Positions 34,783 to 43,825 of a stretch of 64,000 nt of DNA are shown piece after piece. The position numbers and the translations under genes were made by a program. Each line of letters opens with the position of its first letter. Position 1 is the stretch's first letter. Below the pieces are notes generated by a model. It made no database searches. It saw nothing but the letters and a program-made list of their open reading frames with translations, and was not told the DNA's origin. The stretch comes from Nocardioides soli (GTDB taxonomy: Bacteria > Actinomycetota > Actinomycetes > Propionibacteriales > Nocardioidaceae), in assembly GCF_014191495.1 (NCBI RefSeq), contig NZ_JACHWR010000002.1, positions 1,550,001 through 1,614,000 on the forward strand, read 5' to 3'.

Positions 34783-35817
34783 ATGACGACCACCGGAGCC
34801 GCCAGCATCGACGCCGGTCCGCCGACGAGCGTCGCCCTTCCGGGCGAGCGGCGGCGTCGACTCTACGAGACCATGGTGCTCTCGCGGACCTACGAGGAGG
34901 CGATCCTTCGCGAGTACCACGCCGACAAGGGCCCGGGGTTCGACATCGGCAAGGGTCTGGTCCCGGGCGAGATGCACCTCTCCGCGGGGCAGGAGCCGGT
35001 GGCGGCGGGAGTGTGCGCACTGCTGACCGCGGACGACGCCGTGACGGCGACCCACCGTCCCCACCACTTCGCGATCGCCCACGGCGTCGACCTGCGCGCC
35101 ATGACGGCCGAGATCTTCGGGCGTGCCGGCGGGCTGGGACACGGCCGGGGCGGCCACATGCATCTCTTCGACCCGCAGACGCACTTCTCCTGCTCGGGCA
35201 TCGTCGCCGAGGGGTATCCACCGGCGCTCGGCCAGGCCTTCGCCTTCAAGCGTGCCGGTACCGACCGGATCGCGGTGGCCGTCACTGGCGAGGGCGCCGC
35301 GAACCAGGGCGCCTTCCACGAGTCGCTCAATCTCGCGGCCCGCTGGCGCCTGCCCGTCCTCTTCGTCGTCGAGGACAACGACTGGGCCATCTCGGTCTCG
35401 CGGGAGGCGTCCACCTCCGTGCACACCAACGCCCAGCGGGCGGTGTCCTACGGCATTCCCGGCACCCGCGTCGAGAACGACGTCGAGGAGGTCTACGCCG
35501 CGGCGTCCCATGCCGTCGCTCGCGCACGTGCGGGCGACGGACCGTCCCTGCTCGAGGTGCACACGGTCCGGCTCTGGGGCCACTTCGAAGGTGACGCGCA
35601 GGCCTACCGCGACGGCCTGGACGAGGTCGCCGATCGAGATCCGATACCGCTCTACGAGGCGACGCTCCTCGCGGACGGCGTGATCGACGAGGCGACCGTT
35701 CGGCTGGTACGGGAGGAGAGCACTGCGTTGGTCGAGGACGCCGTCGACCACGCCAAGCGGAGTCCGATACCCGATCCAGCCACCGCGACGGCGTACGTCT
35801 TCACCCGAGGAGGATGA
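34783..35817 (+). CDS. Thiamine-dependent 2-oxoacid/acetoin dehydrogenase E1, alpha subunit
   Basis: 344 residues. The TPP motif is VAVTGEGAANQGAFHESLNLAARW...VVEDNDWAIS, preceded by GHGRGGHMHLFDP and HRPHHFAIAHG, all typical of PdhA/AcoA-type E1 alpha. The phosphorylation-loop region (SREASTSVH) differs from the mammalian enzyme. It decarboxylates a 2-oxoacid or cleaves acetoin and passes the acyl unit to a lipoyl domain. ATG at 34783 after GGAG. The beta subunit follows after a 1-bp gap, then a lipoyl protein. Which substrate is used (pyruvate, branched-chain 2-oxoacids, acetoin) cannot be settled; the AcoA-like features lean to acetoin. Confidence 0.87.
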   Translation: MTTTGAASIDAGPPTSVALPGERRRRLYETMVLSRTYEEAILREYHADKGPGFDIGKGLVPGEMHLSAGQEPVAAGVCALLTADDAVTATHRPHHFAIAHGVDLRAMTAEIFGRAGGLGHGRGGHMHLFDPQTHFSCSGIVAEGYPPALGQAFAFKRAGTDRIAVAVTGEGAANQGAFHESLNLAARWRLPVLFVVEDNDWAISVSREASTSVHTNAQRAVSYGIPGTRVENDVEEVYAAASHAVARARAGDGPSLLEVHTVRLWGHFEGDAQAYRDGLDEVADRDPIPLYEATLLADGVIDEATVRLVREESTALVEDAVDHAKRSPIPDPATATAYVFTRGG

Positions 35818-35818
35818 C

Positions 35819-36865
35819 GTGACACTGACGAACCAGGCGCTGCCCGAAGGGGCGCCGACCCACCGGATCAGCACCAGCATGGCGATCGTGGAGGCGCTCG
35901 CCCAGGAGATGGACCGCGACGAGCGGGTCGTCGTCCTCGGCGAGGACGTCGGAAAGTATGGCGGGATCTTCTCGTCCACCTCCGGCCTGCTCGACAGATT
36001 CGGTCCGGACCGGGTACTGGACACCCCGATCTCGGAGACCGCCTTCATCGGTCTCGGCATCGGAGCCGCCATCGAGGGGCTCCGGCCGGTGGTGGAGCTC
36101 ATGTTCGCCGACTTCATGGGCGTGTGCCTCGACCAGATCTACAACCACATGGCCAAGATCCACTTCGAGTCGGGCGGCAACGTGCGGGTGCCGATGGTCC
36201 TCACGATGGCAGCCGGTGGGGGCTACAGCGACGGGGCGCAGCACTCATAGTGCCTGTGGGGGACGTTCGCCCATCTGCCGGGGATGAAGGTCGTCGTCCC
36301 GAGCTCGCCGGCGGATGCCAAGGGCCTGATGACGGCGGCCATCCGTGACGACGACCCCGTGGTCTACGTCTTTCACAAGGGAGTCCTCGGGCTGCCGTGG
36401 ATGGCCCGGAACCCCCGGGCGGTCGACGAGGTTCCGGTGGGTGAGCACGTGGTGCCGATCGGGGTCGCGAACGTCGTGCGCTCCGGGACCGACGTGAGCG
36501 TCGTGACCATCTCGCGGTCCGTGCACGATGCCCTCGACGTCGCGGACCGGCTGGCGGGGGAGGGGATCCAGGCCGAGGTGCTCGACCTGCGCACCCTGGT
36601 CCCGCTCGACCGCGAGGCGATCGTGTCCTCGGTGGCCAAGACCGGTCGGCTGGTCGTGGTCGACGAGGACTACCAGTCGTTCGGCATGTCCGGGGAGGTC
36701 GTCGCGTCCGTGGCCGACGTGGATCCGAGCCTCCTGCGGGCTCCGGCGATCCGGGTCGCTGTGCCCGACGTGCCGATCCCGTACGCCCGATCGCTCGAGC
36801 ACGCGGTGCTGCCGGGGGCGGATCGGATCGAGCAGGCGATCCGCCGGGTGCTCGACCTCCGATGA
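35819..36865 (+). pseudogene. E1 beta subunit interrupted by an in-frame amber codon
   Basis: Read through, this is a 348-codon E1 beta (PdhB/AcoB type): N-terminal VVVLGEDVGKYGGIFSSTSGL and PISETAFIGLGIGAAIEG, then AHLPGMKVVVPSSPADAKGL and a normal transketolase C-terminal domain ending IRRVLDLR. At 36248-36250 a TAG stands in the same frame, between GAQHS and CLWGTFAHLPG, where homologues have Gln (HSQ); CAG to TAG needs one base change. No frameshift is involved. The product is either a 143-residue fragment, perhaps with reinitiation at ATG 36284, or full length by suppression. GTG start at 35819 after GAGGAGG. Without it the E1 would be inactive. Confidence 0.85.
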
Positions 36866-37098
36866 TGTGCGAGGTGCGCTTCCCCGCGCTGTCCAGGGAC
36901 GACCCGGAGACGGTCGGCGTGGTCTCGACCTGGTTCGTGCGTGATGGAGACTCCGTGAGGACCGACGACGTGGTCGCGGAGGTGCAGGTGGACAAGGTCG
37001 CCGCGGAGGTGCTGGCGACCGGTGCCGGTCGGATCCATCTGCTGGCGCCCGAGGACGCCGAGGTTCGCCAGGGCGAGCTGATCGCCACGATCGACTGA
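36862..37098 (+). CDS. Free-standing lipoyl domain protein
   Basis: 78 residues forming one biotinyl/lipoyl fold; the lysine in EVQVDKVAAEVLATGAG (about residue 45) is the expected lipoylation site. It is the E2 lipoyl domain alone: no peripheral subunit-binding or acyltransferase core follows. It overlaps the E1 beta stop (ATGATG), and two starts, 36862 and 36865, are possible. It should accept the acyl group from the E1 pair; the E2 core and E3 must be supplied from elsewhere, or the acyl group is released differently. A hairpin follows immediately. Confidence 0.83.
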   Translation: MMCEVRFPALSRDDPETVGVVSTWFVRDGDSVRTDDVVAEVQVDKVAAEVLATGAGRIHLLAPEDAEVRQGELIATID

Positions 37099-37121
37099 CC
37101 GGACCGTCGGTGACGGTCCGG
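37099..37121. terminator. Hairpin after the lipoyl gene
   Basis: CCGGACCGTC and GACGGTCCGG form a perfect 10-bp stem with a three-base GGT loop, starting at the base after the lipoyl stop codon. It is a good candidate for the end of the E1 operon. Confidence 0.65.
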
Positions 37122-37132
37122 GACCAGGGTCC
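37120..37132. promoter_or_regulatory. DevR-type box candidate upstream of the ABC exporter
   Basis: GGGACCAGGGTCC, a GGGACC/GGTCC-type dyad, ends 60 bp before the ATG at 37192 and touches the preceding terminator. Spacing matches the other boxes; the sequence match is weaker. Confidence 0.3.
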
Positions 37133-37191
37133 GTGTCGAGGAGGGTCGATGGCCCCTCTCGACGGACCGGCTGGCGGTAGAGGCTGGGGCC

Positions 37192-37986
37192 ATGAGAGGA
37201 CTGCGGCTTCCAGGCCCGGGACGTGCTGCTCCGGCCGACGTGGACACTGCCGGCGGGGCCGTGCCCGCCGCGCGGGCCGCGCACGCGAGCAGGGTCTACG
37301 GGGCCGGAGCGACGGCCGTGGTGGCACTCGACGACGTGACCATCGCCCTGCCGGCCGCGCAGTTCACGGCCGTCATGGGTCCGTCCGGGTCGGGGAAGTC
37401 GACCCTGATGCACTGCCTCGCCGGCCTGGACATCGTGACGTCGGGCCAGGTGTTCCTGGGGAACACCGACCTGGCTTCCCTGACCGACCGGCAGCGGACG
37501 CTGCTGCGTCGAGACCGGCTCGGATTCGTCTTCCAGTCCTTCAACCTGCTCCCCACGTTGAGCGCGGCGGAGAACATCCTGCTGCCGTGCGACCTCGCCG
37601 GACGTCGCCCCGACACGGAGTGGTTCGCCACGGTGGTCGACAAGCTCGCTCTCGCGGATCGGCTCTCGCATCGCCCGGCAGAGCTCTCGGGCGGACAGCA
37701 GCAGCGAGTCGCGGTCGGGCGGGCCCTGATCTCACGGCCCGAGGTCGTGTTCGCCGACGAGCCGACCGGCGCGCTGGACTCCAGATCCGGGAGGGAGCTG
37801 CTCGGCTTCCTGCGCTCGGTGGTGGACGAGCTCGGCCAGACGGTCGTCATGGTCACCCACGATCCCGGCGCCGCCGCGTACGCCGACCGTGTGGTCTTCC
37901 TCGCCGACGGCTCGGTCGTCGAGGAGATGGAGGGGCCCACCCGAGATCTGGTGCTGGCGACGATGGGGCGGCTGGGGAGCGGCTGA
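37192..37986 (+). CDS. ABC transporter ATP-binding protein (MacB/LolD type)
   Basis: 264 residues. Walker A GPSGSGKST, Q-loop FQSFNLLPTLSAAENI, signature LSGGQQQRVAVGRAL, Walker B VVFADEPTGALD, and H-loop MVTHD. The pattern FQSFNLLPTL is that of MacB/LolD-type ATPases, which power FtsX-type permeases in lipoprotein release or export of peptides and lipids. The first 30 residues are a non-conserved extension; the ATG at 37192 has no clear Shine-Dalgarno and may be leaderless. The permease begins 2 bp after the stop. Confidence 0.92.
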   Translation: MRGLRLPGPGRAAPADVDTAGGAVPAARAAHASRVYGAGATAVVALDDVTIALPAAQFTAVMGPSGSGKSTLMHCLAGLDIVTSGQVFLGNTDLASLTDRQRTLLRRDRLGFVFQSFNLLPTLSAAENILLPCDLAGRRPDTEWFATVVDKLALADRLSHRPAELSGGQQQRVAVGRALISRPEVVFADEPTGALDSRSGRELLGFLRSVVDELGQTVVMVTHDPGAAAYADRVVFLADGSVVEEMEGPTRDLVLATMGRLGSG

Positions 37987-37988
37987 CC

Positions 37989-40520
37989 GTGGTCCGCTTC
38001 TCGCTCCGAGCCCTGCTGGCCAACAAGGTCCGGCTGCTGCTCACCGTCGCCTCGGTGACGGTCGGCGTCGCCTTCGTGGCCGGCACCTTCGTGCTGTCGG
38101 ACACGATGGTGAAGGCGTTCGACGAGCTCTACGCCGGGCTGACCTCCGGCACTGACGTCGTCGTGCGGTCGGAGAGCGCGTACGACGCCGACGTCACCAC
38201 CACGGGTGGGCAGGTGCGCCCTCTCGACGACGACCTGGTCGCGCGCGTGCGCGCCGTGCCTGGTGTCGAGGTCGCGGAGGGATCCGTGTTCGGCTTCGCG
38301 CTCATCATCGACCGGAAGGGGGAGCCCATCCAGCCCGGCGGCGCTCCTACCTTCGGCACGAGCATCGCCGAGGACCGTCGTCTCTCCGGCGCCGGGTCGA
38401 TCCGAGAGGGTCGCGCGCCCGAGGGCCCGCACGAGGTGGTGGTCGACGCGCGGACCGCGGCCAAGGCGGGCTTCCGGGTGGGCGACGACGTCGACGTCGT
38501 CCTCCAGGACGGCCGGCGCACGTTCCGGCTGGTCGGCATCGTCGGCTTCGGCGAGACCGACAGCCTGCTCGGCGCGACCATGGCCGGCTTCGACCTCGGC
38601 ACCGCTCAGCGGATGCTGGGCAAGCCCGGCGTCGTCGACGAGATCGACGTCCGTGCGCTGGGCGGCGTGAGTGCCGAGACCCTGCGGGACCGCATCGCAG
38701 AGGCACTTCCCGACGGCGTCGAGGCCGTCACCGGCGACCAGGCCGCCGACGAGGGCACGGCGGCGGTCGAGGACGCCCTCGGCGTGTTCACGACGGTGCT
38801 GCTCGTCTTCGCCGGAGTGTCCCTGCTCGTCGGGACCTTCGTCATCTGGAACACCTTCACGGTCCTCGTCGCCCAGCGCCGGCGCGAGGTGGCACTCCTG
38901 CGTGCCGTCGGGGCAACGCAGCGGCAGGTGCTGGGCGGAGTCCTGTTCGAGGCGACCGTGGTCGGCGTCGTCGCCGGCGCCGCGGGCCTCGCCGCGGGCG
39001 TGGGCCTCGCGGCCGGGATCCGGTCGCTGCTCGGCCTCGTCGGCGTCGATGTGCCCACCACGTCGGCGGCTGTCGAGCCGCGCACGGTGCTGGCCGCGTT
39101 CGCCGTCGGGCTCGGTGTCACCGCGGCGGCCGCGCTGCTGCCCGCCTGGGCGGCCGCCCGCGTCGCGCCCATGGAGGCCCTCCGGGAGTCGGGCCCCGCC
39201 GACCGGACCGCCGGACGCGTGCGGCACGTTGCGGGGTGGACGATCCTCGGCGTGGGCGCCGCGATGCTGGCAGCGGTCTCGGTCACGGCCGACCGGCGAT
39301 GGTGGACGGCGCTTGCGGCGCTGACGACGTTCGCCGGTCTCGTGGTCGTCGGTCCGATGCTGGCGCGGGGCATGTCGCGGCTGGTCGGGTCCGGCAGGAG
39401 CACGGCCTGGCGGATCGCGGCCCGGAACATCGCCCGCAACTCGCGGCGAGCGGCGGCAACGGCCCTCGCGCTGGCCATCGGCCTGGCCGTCGTGACCGCG
39501 GTGGCGGTGGCGGCGTCGTCGCTCGAGGACTCCGTCTCGGAGGCGGTCAGCGGGGGGAATCGCGCGGATCTGGTCCTCGAGCCCGCGGGTGCGGGGATGG
39601 GCATCAGCTCCTCGGTCGCCGCGCTCCTACGGTCGCGCGACGACGTCCGCGACGTGGTGGAGCTGCGAGAGTGGGGAGCGGAGGTCGGCGGTGAGGAGCA
39701 CCTGATCACCGCCCTCGACACCGCGGGCCTCGACCGGGTGATCGACCTGGGGATCGAGAGCGGCAGCCTCGACGACCTGCGGCCGGGCCGGATGCTCGTC
39801 AGTACCGCGGCGGCGGACGACCTCGACGTGGGGACCGGAGACGCCGTCGTCGTCACCTTCCCGGAGACGGGCAGGCGCGTGATGCGAGTCGCGGGCACCT
39901 TCGACCAGGGCAGCCTGATCAACGCGTCCTACGTCATCACGATGCCGGACTACGACGCCAACGTCACCTCGAGGCTCGACGGCGCGATCCTGCTCAGGAC
40001 CGTGTCCGGCCTCGACCCAGACCGGGCCAAGGAGCGCATCGAGGCCGCGGTCGCCGACTATCCCAACGTCACCGTGAACACGCCCGCCGACCTCACCCGG
40101 AGGGCGCAGGACTCCGTGAACCAGCTCCTCGGCATCGTCACCGCGCTCCTGCTGCTCGCGGTCGTGATCGCGGTGCTCGGCGTCGTCAACACACTGGTGC
40201 TCTCGGTGACCGAGCGGAGCCGGGAACTGGGTCTGCTGCGGGCCGTCGGCGCGACCAAGCGCCAGGTGCGTGCGATCGTTCGACGGGAGTCCGTCCTGAT
40301 GTCGCTGCTCGGTGCCCTCTGTGGCGTGGTTCTCGGTACCGCGGTCGGTGTCGCTCTGGCCCGGGCACTGGCAGAGGAGGGCATCACCACCGTCAGCGTG
40401 CCGGTACTGACGCTCGCGGCGTACGTGGTCGTCGCGATCGTGGTCGGCGTGCTCGCGGCGGTCGGTCCGGCCAGACGGGCGAGCGGGGTCGACGTGCTCC
40501 GGGCGGTCTCCTCGGAGTGA
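37989..40520 (+). CDS. ABC transporter permease with two FtsX domains
   Basis: 843 residues. One N-terminal membrane helix (VRLLLTVASVTVGVAFVAGTFVLSD), a large extracytoplasmic MacB_PCD-type domain (about 50-240), FtsX domain 1 (about 255-390), a central pair of helices, a second extracytoplasmic domain (about 510-690) and FtsX domain 2 (about 715-840). This is the ten-helix, duplicated permease common in Gram-positive bacteria. It partners the ATPase just upstream. GTG start at 37989; the frame is open far upstream to 37110, but that part overlaps the ATPase gene. The cargo is unknown. The stop overlaps a GTG at 40517 (GTGA). Confidence 0.9.
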   Translation: MVRFSLRALLANKVRLLLTVASVTVGVAFVAGTFVLSDTMVKAFDELYAGLTSGTDVVVRSESAYDADVTTTGGQVRPLDDDLVARVRAVPGVEVAEGSVFGFALIIDRKGEPIQPGGAPTFGTSIAEDRRLSGAGSIREGRAPEGPHEVVVDARTAAKAGFRVGDDVDVVLQDGRRTFRLVGIVGFGETDSLLGATMAGFDLGTAQRMLGKPGVVDEIDVRALGGVSAETLRDRIAEALPDGVEAVTGDQAADEGTAAVEDALGVFTTVLLVFAGVSLLVGTFVIWNTFTVLVAQRRREVALLRAVGATQRQVLGGVLFEATVVGVVAGAAGLAAGVGLAAGIRSLLGLVGVDVPTTSAAVEPRTVLAAFAVGLGVTAAAALLPAWAAARVAPMEALRESGPADRTAGRVRHVAGWTILGVGAAMLAAVSVTADRRWWTALAALTTFAGLVVVGPMLARGMSRLVGSGRSTAWRIAARNIARNSRRAAATALALAIGLAVVTAVAVAASSLEDSVSEAVSGGNRADLVLEPAGAGMGISSSVAALLRSRDDVRDVVELREWGAEVGGEEHLITALDTAGLDRVIDLGIESGSLDDLRPGRMLVSTAAADDLDVGTGDAVVVTFPETGRRVMRVAGTFDQGSLINASYVITMPDYDANVTSRLDGAILLRTVSGLDPDRAKERIEAAVADYPNVTVNTPADLTRRAQDSVNQLLGIVTALLLLAVVIAVLGVVNTLVLSVTERSRELGLLRAVGATKRQVRAIVRRESVLMSLLGALCGVVLGTAVGVALARALAEEGITTVSVPVLTLAAYVVVAIVVGVLAAVGPARRASGVDVLRAVSSE

Positions 40521-40540
40521 GGGACCGGGGGAGGCATCCG

Positions 40541-41728
40541 ATGCGGCACGGGGTCGGGGTCGCTGAGCCGGTCCCGGTCTCGGGCGTCCTGTGGTCCTGG
40601 CTGCGCGGGGCTGGCCTGGTCGTGGTCACAGTGGCTGCCGTCGAGTACGGCCTGGTTCCCTTCTTGGCCCGCGCGAGGAGCGATCTCGTCGTGCTGGAGG
40701 CGGCCGTGTGGCCGCTCCTGCTGGTCGCCGGGGCGTTGGAGGTGATGTCCCTCGCGGCATACACGCGACTGACTCAGACGCTGCTCGAGCCGGACCAGCG
40801 ACTGACCTTCGGCACCCAATGGCGCATCGACCTGGCCGGCTACGGGCTCGGGCATGCACTACCAGGCGGCGGTGCCACCGCAGGCGGCCTCCGCGTGACG
40901 CTGATGACGGATCGCGGCGTCAGCCCCGCGAGTGCGCTCGCCCTGACCGTCGTGCAGTTGGCGCTATCCGCGCTGGGGCTGGCGGCGGTCTGGCTGCTGG
41001 GGGTGCTCATGGCCGTGCCGCGCACGGGCGTCACGATGACTCTGGTCCTGCTGCTGGCGGTGACTGCCGCCGCGTTGGTCGTGCTCGAGACCGCTCCGCA
41101 TCGTTCGGCGGCCTCGCCCCGATTCAGCCGCGCGGGCCGGCGGGTACTGCGAGTGCTGGTGCCCCTTCGGTGGCGCGCGCAGGTCCGGGCGGCGGTCGCG
41201 ACCGGTGCGGTCACTCTGCGCGACGGCCGGGTCACCCGCTCCGGTGTCGCGTGGGCGATCCTGAACTGGCTCCTCGACTCGATCTGTCTGTGGGTGTGCC
41301 TGCGAGCGTTCGGTGCCGTGGTGCCGATCGAGGTGGTCATCGCCGCCTACGGGCTCGCCAACACGGTCGCTCTGCTGCCCGTGACGCCGGGAGGCATCGG
41401 CATCGTCGAGGGACTGATGATCCCCGCGATGGCTACGACCGGCGCCTCCGCAGGCGCCGCGGTGGCTGGAGTCCTGACGTGGCGGCTGTTCCAGTTCTGG
41501 CTGCCGATCCCGGTCGGTGCCCTGTGCTGGGTGTCGCTGGTTCGACTCGCGGGCCGGGGTCCCGACCGGGCGCGGACCTTCGGCCCTGGGGCCGGGTCGG
41601 TGCCCGGCGTAGACCCGAACCAGGAACTGTCGAGAGGAGCCCGTGATGAGCAAGAAGGTGCTGGTCCTGGGGGCCAACTTCGGAGGGATGACCGCGGCCC
41701 TGAAGGTGAAGCACGAGCTGGGCGATGA
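40541..41728 (+). CDS. Lysylphosphatidylglycerol-synthase-type membrane protein (UPF0104 family)
   Basis: 395 residues, seven to eight helices. The family motif is LTFGTQWRIDLAGYGLGHALPGGGATAGGLRVTLMTDRGVS near the start and LLPVTPGGIGIVEGLMIPAM near the end, as in the transmembrane part of LPG synthases and related flippase-like proteins; no soluble synthase domain is attached. The start at 40541 is preferred for its GGGGGAGG; a GTG at 40517 overlapping the permease stop (GTGA) is the alternative. The last 30 residues are charged, low-complexity, and overlap the next gene by 83 bp, so the C-terminus may be dispensable. Role: lipid modification or translocation, unproven. Confidence 0.8.
   Translation: MRHGVGVAEPVPVSGVLWSWLRGAGLVVVTVAAVEYGLVPFLARARSDLVVLEAAVWPLLLVAGALEVMSLAAYTRLTQTLLEPDQRLTFGTQWRIDLAGYGLGHALPGGGATAGGLRVTLMTDRGVSPASALALTVVQLALSALGLAAVWLLGVLMAVPRTGVTMTLVLLLAVTAAALVVLETAPHRSAASPRFSRAGRRVLRVLVPLRWRAQVRAAVATGAVTLRDGRVTRSGVAWAILNWLLDSICLWVCLRAFGAVVPIEVVIAAYGLANTVALLPVTPGGIGIVEGLMIPAMATTGASAGAAVAGVLTWRLFQFWLPIPVGALCWVSLVRLAGRGPDRARTFGPGAGSVPGVDPNQELSRGARDEQEGAGPGGQLRRDDRGPEGEARAGR
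41574..41593. promoter_or_regulatory. DevR-type box inside the LPG-synthase-like gene, ahead of the SQR-like gene
   Basis: GGACCTTCGGCCCTGGGGCC ends 53 bp before the ATG at 41646. It is almost the same as the region at 9031-9050 ahead of the Hsp20 gene (19 of 20 positions). Its location inside the low-complexity C-terminal codons of the preceding gene parallels the site at 12161. Confidence 0.45.
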
Positions 41729-42848
41729 CGTCGACGTCACCGTCGTGTCCGAGAGTGACCGATTCCTGTTCACGCCCAGCCTGATCTGGCTGCCGTTCGG
41801 CAAGCGGACCGCCTGTGACATCACCTTCGACGTCGCTCCCACGCTGGAGCACCACGGCATCGACTTCGTGCACGCCGCGGCGACCGGGATCGACCCGGTC
41901 GCGCGGACCGTGAGCACGAACGACGGTCGAGTTCGTGCCTACGACTACCTCGTCGTCGCGACCGGCTACCGGAACAACGACGACGTCGTCCCCGGGTTCC
42001 GCGAGCACGCGCGCACGATCACGACGCTGTCGCGGGCTCAGGAGACGGGCGTAGCGTGGCAGGCCTTCCTCCAGCGGCCGGGTGACGTCGTCATCGCGGC
42101 GACCCAGGCTGCCGGCTGCTTCGGGGCGGCGTACGAGTTCCTCTTCAACACGGCCTACCAGCTCAAGAGGGCCGGCCTGCGCAAGGAGGTCCGGCTCACC
42201 TATGTCACCGCGGAGCCGTTCCTCGGTCACTTCGGCATCGGCGGACTGCCGCACGGTGAGCAGTTGCTCGGCATGTTCCTGAACCGACAGGGCATCGAGT
42301 CCCGCGTCTCGGTGGGGATCGACCATGTCGCCGAGGACGCGCTGGTGCTGGCCGACGGCGAGGAGCTCCCGTTCGCCTTCGGCATGGTGGTTCCACCCTT
42401 CCTCGGTCAGGAGTTCCTGACGCACACCGTGGGACTCACCGACGACAAGGGCTTCGTGCCGGTCCGGCCGACGTACCAGAGCGAGAAGCTCGACGACGTG
42501 TACGCCGTGGGCGTGGCAGCCGCGGTCACCGTTCCCTGGACGACGCCGGTACCGGTGGGCATCCCCAAGACCGGCTTCCCGACCGAGGCGCAGGCCGCGA
42601 CGGCCGCCGCCAACATCGCTGCCCAGGTGCGCGGAGAGCCGCCCGTCCACGAGAAGCCGTTCGGGAGCATCCCCGCCGTGTGCGTCATGGACGCCGGCAA
42701 CAACGGAGTCGTCATCCTGGCCGACAAGATGCTGCCGCCACGCAAGCACGGCGTTCTCATCCCCGGCCCGCAGTCACACGCGATGAAGCTCGCCTTCGAA
42801 CGCTACTTCCTCTGGAAGATGCGCAACGGCTACGTGCAGCTGCCCTGA
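41646..42848 (+). CDS. Sulfide:quinone oxidoreductase-like FAD flavoprotein
   Basis: 400 residues of the pyridine nucleotide-disulfide oxidoreductase fold. The FAD motif at the N-terminus is VLVLGANFGGMTAALKV; YDYLVVATGYR and a C-terminal AAAVTVPW...KTGFPTEAQAATAAANI region follow. The pattern ATQAAGCFGAAYEF with C158, plus a second conserved cysteine near 347 (AVCVMDAG), matches SQR-type enzymes rather than NDH-2. The expected third active-site Cys is not obvious (C57 could be it), so sulfide oxidation is probable but not certain. It oxidises a substrate and reduces membrane quinone. The ATG at 41646 has AGGAG at a good distance; a GTG lies three bases earlier. Confidence 0.78.
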   Translation: MSKKVLVLGANFGGMTAALKVKHELGDDVDVTVVSESDRFLFTPSLIWLPFGKRTACDITFDVAPTLEHHGIDFVHAAATGIDPVARTVSTNDGRVRAYDYLVVATGYRNNDDVVPGFREHARTITTLSRAQETGVAWQAFLQRPGDVVIAATQAAGCFGAAYEFLFNTAYQLKRAGLRKEVRLTYVTAEPFLGHFGIGGLPHGEQLLGMFLNRQGIESRVSVGIDHVAEDALVLADGEELPFAFGMVVPPFLGQEFLTHTVGLTDDKGFVPVRPTYQSEKLDDVYAVGVAAAVTVPWTTPVPVGIPKTGFPTEAQAATAAANIAAQVRGEPPVHEKPFGSIPAVCVMDAGNNGVVILADKMLPPRKHGVLIPGPQSHAMKLAFERYFLWKMRNGYVQLP

Positions 42849-43026
42849 CGGGCCGTGCGTGCCGTGTCGGCCGGTCCTGGTGTCTCGCTTGGTCCGACGG
42901 GTGAGCCCGTGCCGCTCGAGTGCGTCCGCGTCCAGCGGTCGGGATCCTGCTCGAGTGCGCGGCACCGTCGACCTACCACCCTTGCCCGCGGTGGTCTGGA
43001 CGCGACCGTCGGGCACCTGGCGAGGC

Positions 43027-43713
43027 TCAGTGTCGATGCGCGGTCACCCCGGGGTCCTGACCGCCGAGGTCGAGTCGGAAGGGTGGATACTCGTCGGTCA
43101 TCAGGGCGGCGTACGCGGCGACGCGCAGTCCCCATCTGTTGATGCCGAGCACGAGATCGAAGATCGAGCGCGGGTAGCTGCCGGTGAACAGCAGTGCGAC
43201 GGCGGCGAACAGCACCAGCAGGCCGAGCAGGCCCGGGCTCCACCATGCGGGTGACGCGTCGGCCGCGGCCTGACCGCCGAGGTAGATCCCACCACTGAAG
43301 AAGACGCCGACGATCAGGTAGTGCGGGATGGCGAGCAACCACCACTTGACGAGAACCAGGCCACGCGAGAGGTGATCCGGGTAGTCGATCTCGAGCCGGG
43401 CGGGGTAGTCGGTCACGTCGGCGAGGGTGAAGGGCGGATAGCGGTCCGTCCCCAACGCCCCGTACGAGTAGTAGTCGACCCGCCAGCTCCAGCGCAGGAC
43501 CCCGACGTTGAAGTCGAAGAGCCGCCGTGGGTAGCGGCCGGTGACGAGGATGGCGATGAAGGCCGCGACACTCACCACCACGAACGCGATCCACAAGAAC
43601 ACGAGGACCAGGTAGTGGGGGAGCGCCAGCAGCCACTTCACCAGCCACAGCCAACGTCGAAGTCGGGGGTCGAGGCTGCCGTCGACCCGCAGCGGATACG
43701 TGGTCGTGCTCAT
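43027..43713 (-). CDS. DUF4389 membrane protein with internal duplication
   Basis: 228 residues. Two DUF4389 repeats: YPLRVDG...[23 protein letters not shown]...[21 protein letters not shown] and its copy [33 protein letters not shown]...[21 protein letters not shown]. Four helices in all. Conserved LPHYL and YPRxxFDxxxGxxRW motifs define the family, whose function is unknown. The ATG at 43713 follows GGGAGAGCGAC. It is divergent from the second DUF1918 gene; the 225-bp gap holds at least one DevR-type box. The 178-bp stretch between its end and the SQR stop shows no feature. Confidence 0.82.
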   Translation of the reverse strand: MSTTTYPLRVDGSLDPRLRRWLWLVKWLLALPHYLVLVFLWIAFVVVSVAAFIAILVTGRYPRRLFDFNVGVLRWSWRVDYYSYGALGTDRYPPFTLADVTDYPARLEIDYPDHLSRGLVLVKWWLLAIPHYLIVGVFFSGGIYLGGQAAADASPAWWSPGLLGLLVLFAAVALLFTGSYPRSIFDLVLGINRWGLRVAAYAALMTDEYPPFRLDLGGQDPGVTAHRH

Positions 43714-43825
43714 GTCGCTCTCCCATCCTCGTCGGGGATTCAGCGTCGCCGGCCGACGCGATGTCGGCCAAGGGCCGAATGTCCGACGACGTCGCGGACC
43801 ACAGCACGGACGATCCAGGGTCCGT

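Noticed and set aside
34651..36117. Open minus-strand frame of nearly 490 codons over the E1 genes
   Set aside because: Third-position GC in the plus-strand genes keeps the antisense frame open; the translation has no recognisable domain and no ribosome site.
37110..37988. Extension of the FtsX permease upstream of 37989
   Set aside because: It runs out of frame through the ABC ATPase gene, which has all its motifs; the permease homology begins at VRFSLRALLANK.
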